From: Bacillota bacterium
GTDB lineage: Bacteria; Bacillota; Sulfobacillia; Sulfobacillales; Sulfobacillaceae
DNA length: 64,000 nt
Assembly (NCBI GenBank): GCA_023511625.1
Contig: JAIMBD010000007.1
Span: forward strand, 52,210 to 116,209
Reading direction: 5' to 3'
Positions 59,367-64,000 of the stretch are shown here, piece by piece. How positions within the stretch are numbered: the first letter of the stretch is position 1; each line of letters begins with the position of its first letter. The translations under genes and the position numbers were made by a program. The notes under the pieces were generated by a model that was given only the letters and a program-made list of their open reading frames with translations, made no database searches and had not been told where the DNA came from.

Positions 59367-60344
59367 ATGCCGCAGCCAAGACGCCCCGGGAGGTGGCTTT
59401 TGACCACGGCCGTGGTGGCGGCGGTGGGGATGTTTGTGGTCAACGCGGTGGGGTTTTTGGATACCGAGACGGGGTCTGCGCTGGGGTGCGGCTCGGACTG
59501 GCCGCTGTGCAACGGCCAAGTGATTCCCGCGTTGACCAACCTCCACGTCCTCATCGAATTTGCGCACCGCGCCTTGGTGGGCGGCTTTGCCCTGATCGCC
59601 TTCGGATTTGTGGTCGCGGCCTACCTGCGTTATCGGGCGTGGGTGGAGGTGCGGTGGCTCGCCGCCATCGGCGTCGGATTCACCCTCATCCAGTCGGTGC
59701 TGGGCGCCTTGGCCGTGCTCTTCGTCAACCCTCCCGAGGTCTTGGCCTTACACCTCGGTTTTGGCCTTTTGGCGATGGTCGGAGTGGGCTTGTTGGCGGT
59801 CTTTCTCTTTCAAATGGCCAGGGAGGCGTCCGGGGCTGGCGGGTTGTCGCTGCGCCGCCGCGGCGCGCCCGATGTCCTGCGGCGGTGGCTTTGGGCCGGC
59901 TGGGGAGGCCTGTACGTCCTGCTCTACTGGGGATCACTGGTCGCTTTTGTGGGCGCGGGCCCGGCCTGTCCGGGGTGGCCGTTGTGCGGCGGGTGGCAGT
60001 GGGGGACCGTAGGCACTCTGGCCGCGCTCAATTTGATCCACCGCCTTTTGGCCCTGGCCTACTTTGTCTTGACGGTGGCGATTTGGCGCCAGGTGGGCCG
60101 GGTCGCCCCTGATCGGCCTGACCTGGGGCGCGCAGCAGGATGGCAGGTGCTGCTCACTGCGTTCCAGGGATGGACCGGCGCCAACCTGGTATGGAATCAT
60201 CTTGCGACGGGTCCCGACCTCTTGCACGTCACCGTCGTGATGGGCCTCTTTACCCTCGCCAGCTACCAGTTGTTGCAGGCTTTCCCCTATCGCCAGCCGG
60301 AAACAGCGTGGAGGCGGGCCGCCGAACCGCGCCCCACCTCGTAA
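59367..60344 (+). CDS. ctaA: Haem A synthase CtaA
   Basis: The 325-residue, eight-helix protein has E64FAH67R (the ExxH motif), the external Cys pair C41-x6-C48 and a second pair C201-x5-C207, plus conserved His at 60, 129, 225 and about 284. These are the haem ligand and thiol positions known from CtaA. It oxidises haem O to haem A for cytochrome aa3-type oxidase. No oxidase gene is adjacent in the window. ATG 59367 follows AAGGAGGG. Confidence 0.9.
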   Translation: MPQPRRPGRWLLTTAVVAAVGMFVVNAVGFLDTETGSALGCGSDWPLCNGQVIPALTNLHVLIEFAHRALVGGFALIAFGFVVAAYLRYRAWVEVRWLAAIGVGFTLIQSVLGALAVLFVNPPEVLALHLGFGLLAMVGVGLLAVFLFQMAREASGAGGLSLRRRGAPDVLRRWLWAGWGGLYVLLYWGSLVAFVGAGPACPGWPLCGGWQWGTVGTLAALNLIHRLLALAYFVLTVAIWRQVGRVAPDRPDLGRAAGWQVLLTAFQGWTGANLVWNHLATGPDLLHVTVVMGLFTLASYQLLQAFPYRQPETAWRRAAEPRPTS

Positions 60345-60542
60345 ACGCGCTCTACGCGCCTGGCTTCGGAGTTCTCAAGCGATAGCCGGTTTTTCCTATT
60401 TCGAAGGGCCCTTCGTTCCGCCAATCGGATGCGTTAGCACCTAAATCCTACCGGGCCTGATGGGTACCATGGCTTCGACCGTCCTGTTTCGCCTCTGTTG
60501 GCCCTACCGAGCAGGGGCGAACCCGGGAAGGAGGGAGCCCGA

Positions 60543-61268
60543 ATGGACGCCCAATCCTTTATCGAGGCCCTGGTGCGCGCGCGAGATGCCCGTCACGCCC
60601 AAGACCATCCCCTGGTGCGGGAGTGGGCCTGCGGTCGGCTCACGCGGCTTGAGGTGGCCCACGTCGTGCTGCAGCACGTGCGTTGGAGTCAAGAGGTGGC
60701 CACCCTGTTGGGGGTGTTGCAGGCCTTGGCCGCCGACCCTGCCGTCCAGCACCATTGCGTCCTTCGCCTCGCGCAGTGGCACGGGCTGAAGGCCGACGTG
60801 CCCGAGGAGGAGGCGCATTCCGACTGGGAGCGGCAGATGCGCTTCATCGAGTCGTGCGGCGTCCGGCGGGAGGAGGCGGAGCGGATTCCCATCACTGCCG
60901 GAGCCCGGGCGCTGGCCGATTACCATTGGAGTCTCGCCTTTCGGCGGCCGTGGCAGGTGGCGGCGGCGGCGGTCTGGGCCAGCACCTCGCAGGAGGTGGG
61001 GGTCTTGCGCCGGGTGCTGCCAGGCCTGATCCACTATTACGGTTATCAGCCGGGGTGCGAGGCCATCCGTTTCTTTGAGGAGCGGAGCCTGGCCGACCCG
61101 GTTGATCCGGCACACACTCTGCCCGTCTTGGCCGAACACGTCCTGGAGCCGGTCCTGTTTACTGAATGCCTGGAGGCGGTGAAGATGGCCACCGGCATCC
61201 AGTGGCTGTTTTGGACCGAACTTTACCGTTGGGTCGAGGCCAAAGGAGCAGTGGGCCGGGCGGGATAG
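60543..61268 (+). CDS. TenA/PqqC-like haem-oxygenase-fold protein
   Basis: The 241-residue helical protein has SFIEALVRARDARHAQDHPL, W-rich helices (DWERQMRFIESCGV, DYHWSLAFRRPWQVAAAA) and a His-rich C-terminal part (LIHYYGYQPGCEAIRFFEER). The fold class includes TenA thiaminase, PqqC and the self-sacrificing CADD enzyme that makes p-aminobenzoate. The catalytic Cys of TenA is not clearly present, so PqqC/CADD-like chemistry is as likely. It lies upstream of the LigB-like gene. GGAAGGAGGG precedes the ATG. Confidence 0.68.
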   Translation: MDAQSFIEALVRARDARHAQDHPLVREWACGRLTRLEVAHVVLQHVRWSQEVATLLGVLQALAADPAVQHHCVLRLAQWHGLKADVPEEEAHSDWERQMRFIESCGVRREEAERIPITAGARALADYHWSLAFRRPWQVAAAAVWASTSQEVGVLRRVLPGLIHYYGYQPGCEAIRFFEERSLADPVDPAHTLPVLAEHVLEPVLFTECLEAVKMATGIQWLFWTELYRWVEAKGAVGRAG

Positions 61269-61432
61269 CCCGGCGTGGATTACGCCCTCGCAGGCGGTCT
61301 TGCGGCCCCTGGGGGGCGCCTTTGGGTGTTGAAACTCCCTCCCATACTGCCAGGCGGTCGCCGCCTCGGGGTCGGAATGTCCGATTCCGGGGCCCAGAGC
61401 GGAGCGCGACGCTCCTGAAGGAGGATGCTTTT

Positions 61433-62239
61433 ATGCCTGTGACCTTGGGACTGATTGCACCGCACTCGCCGCGGCTGGCCAACGAAGACCGCGTGTCGGC
61501 ACCGTTTGACCTCATGGCGCGGGGATTGTACGCCTTGCGGGAGGACCTGAAAAAGGCCGCGCCGGACGTGGTCGTCTTGACCTCCTGCCACTTCTTGACC
61601 ACCTTCTTGCTCTATGTCAACGCCGCTCCGCGCCATGCGGGACGGGTGACGGCGAACGAGTGCCCAGACCTGGTCACCTCGCTGCCTTACGATTTCCCGG
61701 GGCATCCCACCCTTGCCCGATCCTTGGCCGAGGCTGCCCGGGCCCGCGACATCCCCTTGGTGCCGTTTGATAACCCCGATTTTGTGCTGGATTACGGGAC
61801 GGTGGTGCCTGCCCGCTACCTGTTCGGGGAAGCGGTACGCCCGTTGGTGCCGGTGTCGGTCAGCATCGTGGGCACGCTGGAAGAGGCCGTGGCCTTGGGG
61901 GAGACCTTGGCTGAGGTGACCGACCGATTGGGACTCCGCGCTGCCGTGGTGGCCAGCGGAGCGCTGTCTCACCGGGTGGTGCGCGGGCCAGACCGGTGGC
62001 CGGAACCGGCCGAACGGGCCTGGGATGACCGCTTCCTCGACCGCATGGCCAAAGGCCAGCGCCAGTTGGCGTTGGAGTTTCTGCCCGAATTCGTCCAGGC
62101 AGCGCACGTCGAAGCGTGGGGCAAACACCTCGGGTTCGTGTTGGGCGCGCTCCCCGACCGCTTTGCCATTGACTTTAAATCCTACGGTCCTTCGAGTGGG
62201 TCGGGCAACGCCTCGGTGGCCATCTTCCCGGCCGCCTGA
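61433..62239 (+). CDS. Class III extradiol dioxygenase-like (LigB/MEMO family) protein
   Basis: The 268-residue protein has APHSPRL near the N-terminus, LTSCHFLTTF and VASGALSHRV, the His motifs of the LigB fold. The often conserved DHG motif reads DYG here (VLDYGTVVPARY). Class III dioxygenases cleave catecholic rings with Fe(II); MEMO-type relatives lack that activity. ATG 61433 follows GAAGGAGG. With a Rieske oxygenase elsewhere in the window, aromatic breakdown is possible but not shown. Confidence 0.75.
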   Translation: MPVTLGLIAPHSPRLANEDRVSAPFDLMARGLYALREDLKKAAPDVVVLTSCHFLTTFLLYVNAAPRHAGRVTANECPDLVTSLPYDFPGHPTLARSLAEAARARDIPLVPFDNPDFVLDYGTVVPARYLFGEAVRPLVPVSVSIVGTLEEAVALGETLAEVTDRLGLRAAVVASGALSHRVVRGPDRWPEPAERAWDDRFLDRMAKGQRQLALEFLPEFVQAAHVEAWGKHLGFVLGALPDRFAIDFKSYGPSSGSGNASVAIFPAA

Positions 62240-62315
62240 AAACGCGCTTCCCCAACCGCCTGGCGCGCCGCCTTGCGCACGGCATAGGTTAAAGGCCAGA
62301 GGAGGGCAGTGGGCC

Positions 62316-62555
62316 GTGCGGTTAGACGAGGTCCCGGTGGGGAAGACGGTGGTGGTGCGATCCATCGCCGATGCGCGCCTGCGGCTTGAGGCCTTGCGCC
62401 TTGGGATCGCGGCGGGCACCGTGTTGCAGGTCACGGCCCGGGTACCCCGCGGGCCGGTGGTGGTGCGCGGGTCGAGCGGACCTTTGGCCCTGGGCCGGGA
62501 ATGGGCGCGCCAAGTGTGCGTGCGCCCGGCAGACATACTGGAGGATAAGCCTTAA
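62316..62555 (+). CDS. feoA: Ferrous iron transport accessory protein FeoA
   Basis: The 79-residue SH3-like protein has EVPVGKTVVVRSI, RLEALRLGIAAGTVLQV and a closing beta strand, matching FeoA. FeoA binds FeoB and aids Fe(II) uptake. GTG 62316 follows GGAGG. It is 35 bases before feoB. Confidence 0.87.
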   Translation: MRLDEVPVGKTVVVRSIADARLRLEALRLGIAAGTVLQVTARVPRGPVVVRGSSGPLALGREWARQVCVRPADILEDKP

Positions 62556-62590
62556 GCGGCCGGCATAGCTTCCCTGAGGGAGGGAAGGCG

Positions 62591-64000
62591 ATGCCGGTCG
62601 TGCTGGTGGGCAACCCCAACGTGGGCAAATCGGTGCTGTTCCGCGCCTTGACGGGTCATTACCAAGAGGTGTCTAACTTTCCCGGGACCACCGTGGAGAT
62701 CCGGCGAGGTCGCACCGACGGGCAGGAGGTGTGGGATACCCCGGGGGTGTTTGGGCTGGCGCGTTTTACCCCCGAAGAGCAGGTCACGGTTCAGGCCTTG
62801 ACCGAGGCCGAGCTGGTGGTCAACGTGGTAGATGCCAGCCGACTCGGCCGCGACCTGTTTTTAACCCTGCAGTTGGTGGCACTCGGCGTGCCGCTGGTGG
62901 TGGTATTAAACCGTCTCGACGCCGTGCGACAACGCGGAGATTTCCTGGACGCCGAGGTGCTCGCGCGCCGACTGGGTGTCCCGGTGGTGCGAGCTGTGGG
63001 AATCCGAGGCGAGGGGGTGCCGGAGTTGCGCCAGTGGATCGCCGAGCCTCCGGCCCCGCCCCCGGCCCCTCGGTTCTGGTCGGAGCTACCCGCCCGCGCG
63101 AGACGGCTTCCTCCCGTCGAGCGCCTGTTGTGGTGGGAGGAGGACCCGCAGGCGGTAGCGGCCGTGGGCGCCGCACCGCCGCCGGGGAACCGCGAGGAGG
63201 AGTACGCCCGACGCCGCGAGGCGGCCGACCAATTGGCCGCTGCCTGCTACCGGGCCCGCGACCCGGAGCGGGGCGCACAGTGGGACCGGTGGCTCCTGCA
63301 CCCGGTTTGGGGGATGGCCGTGCTTGTCGCAGTGTTGGCGGCGGCCTACCTCTTCGTCGGAGTGGCCGTGTCCAACCGGTTGGTGGGCCGTCTTGAGGCG
63401 TGGGGGGGACAGCACTGGGACCCCTGGGTGCGGGCGAGGGTGCTGACGATCTTGCCCGCCGACTCGGTGGTGGCCCGCATGCTGGTCGGGGAATGGGGCA
63501 TCTTGACAGCCACCGTGACCTATCTCCTGGCGCTTCTGCTTCCCTTGATTGGGGCGTTCGAGCTCCTTTTGGCGTGCTTGGAGGACACCGGGTATTTACC
63601 CCGGTTGGCGGTTTTACTCGACCGCTGGTTTCTGCGGCTTGGGCTCAACGGGCGAGCGGTCATCCCCCTCCTCTTAGGGTTTGGCTGCGTCACCATGGCC
63701 ATGATCTCCACCCGCGTCCTCGAAACCAGGCGGGAGCGCGCCATCGCCACCATCCTCCTGTCGTGGACCATCCCCTGCTCGGCCCAAGTCGGGGTCATCA
63801 CCGGACTTCTGTCCGGTCTTGGGCCGGGATGGGCCATGGCCTATGTCGGCATCGTAGCCGGCGTGTTCGTGACGGTGGGCACGCTGCTCGACCGCACGCT
63901 TTCGGGTCGGCCGACGCCCCTGCTCTTGGATCTTCCGCCCCTCGCCTGGCCGCGCCCGACCGAGCTATGGCACAAGTGGCGCCACCGGGTCGCGAATTTT
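62591..64000 (+). CDS. feoB: Ferrous iron transporter FeoB, 3' end beyond window
   Basis: The 470 codons present include the GTPase domain with G1 GNPNVGKS (7-14), G3 DTPG (49-52) and G4 NRLD (107-110, Arg in place of the usual Lys). A helical GDI domain and the first membrane helices with core motif CLEDTGYLPRLAV and GFGC follow. FeoB imports Fe(II), which fits an acidic, iron-rich habitat. The gene runs off the right edge. GGGAGGGAAGG precedes ATG 62591. Confidence 0.95.
   Translation, partial: MPVVLVGNPNVGKSVLFRALTGHYQEVSNFPGTTVEIRRGRTDGQEVWDTPGVFGLARFTPEEQVTVQALTEAELVVNVVDASRLGRDLFLTLQLVALGVPLVVVLNRLDAVRQRGDFLDAEVLARRLGVPVVRAVGIRGEGVPELRQWIAEPPAPPPAPRFWSELPARARRLPPVERLLWWEEDPQAVAAVGAAPPPGNREEEYARRREAADQLAAACYRARDPERGAQWDRWLLHPVWGMAVLVAVLAAAYLFVGVAVSNRLVGRLEAWGGQHWDPWVRARVLTILPADSVVARMLVGEWGILTATVTYLLALLLPLIGAFELLLACLEDTGYLPRLAVLLDRWFLRLGLNGRAVIPLLLGFGCVTMAMISTRVLETRRERAIATILLSWTIPCSAQVGVITGLLSGLGPGWAMAYVGIVAGVFVTVGTLLDRTLSGRPTPLLLDLPPLAWPRPTELWHKWRHRVANF

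Overview
The window (about 64 kb, GC-rich in most genes) reads as chromosome from a motile, probably endospore-forming member of the Bacillota. The reasons are a Gram-positive style flagellar locus with the FliW-CsrA pair and the TIGR02530 flagellar operon protein, two small Spo0E-type proteins, CtaA-type haem A synthase, and strong AGGAGG ribosome-binding sites. The exported flagellar proteins are almost free of Lys and Arg: flagellin has no Arg and 3 Lys, and FliD has no Arg and 2 Lys in 469 residues. This points to life in an acidic medium, as in Sulfobacillus-like lineages. I cannot name the species from sequence alone.

Positions 1-38,000 are dominated by a rearranged flagellar superlocus. 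The left edge holds the end of fliI, then fliJ, a PilZ protein, fliK, flgD, a TIGR02530 protein and flgE. A block of non-flagellar genes follows (VKOR-thioredoxin fusion, Rieske oxygenase, MFS transporter, zinc ribbon, Spo0E-like). The export-gate genes are split: fliO-fliP-fliQ lie on the minus strand, while fliR-flhB-flhA-flhF-flhG and two rod genes lie on the plus strand, with a 2-hydroxyacid dehydrogenase between. Next come a lytic transglycosylase, fliL-fliM-fliN, and a minus-strand operon of YaaR-like, flgN, flgK, flgL, fliW and csrA. From 27.5 to 37.2 kb lie two glycosyltransferases, an FkbM methyltransferase, remnants of ISL3 and IS110 elements, flagellin, fliD, fliS and a GT2-TPR glycosyltransferase. 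This looks like a filament and filament-glycosylation region, and part of it is AT-rich and probably acquired. FliM lacks its usual N-terminal CheY-binding peptide, while FliN begins with a very similar peptide.

Positions 38.2-38.5 kb carry three tRNA genes (initiator Met, elongator Met, Lys) behind a clear promoter. Then come a solitary Dam-type methylase, an ABC exporter, a hot-dog thioesterase, an MDR oxidoreductase and an McsA-like protein. Positions 44.7-57 kb hold an alpha-glucan module (GH15 glucoamylase-like enzyme, nucleotidyltransferase, glycogen-synthase-like glycosyltransferase) together with a Lon-like protease, a divergent sigma-70 factor and a DUF981 membrane protein. The last 7 kb carry redox and metal genes: peroxiredoxin-like, UspA, a small zinc ribbon, CtaA, a TenA/PqqC-like protein, a LigB-like dioxygenase, FeoA, and FeoB running off the end. 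Several stretches of 0.3-1.2 kb hold no gene I can support.
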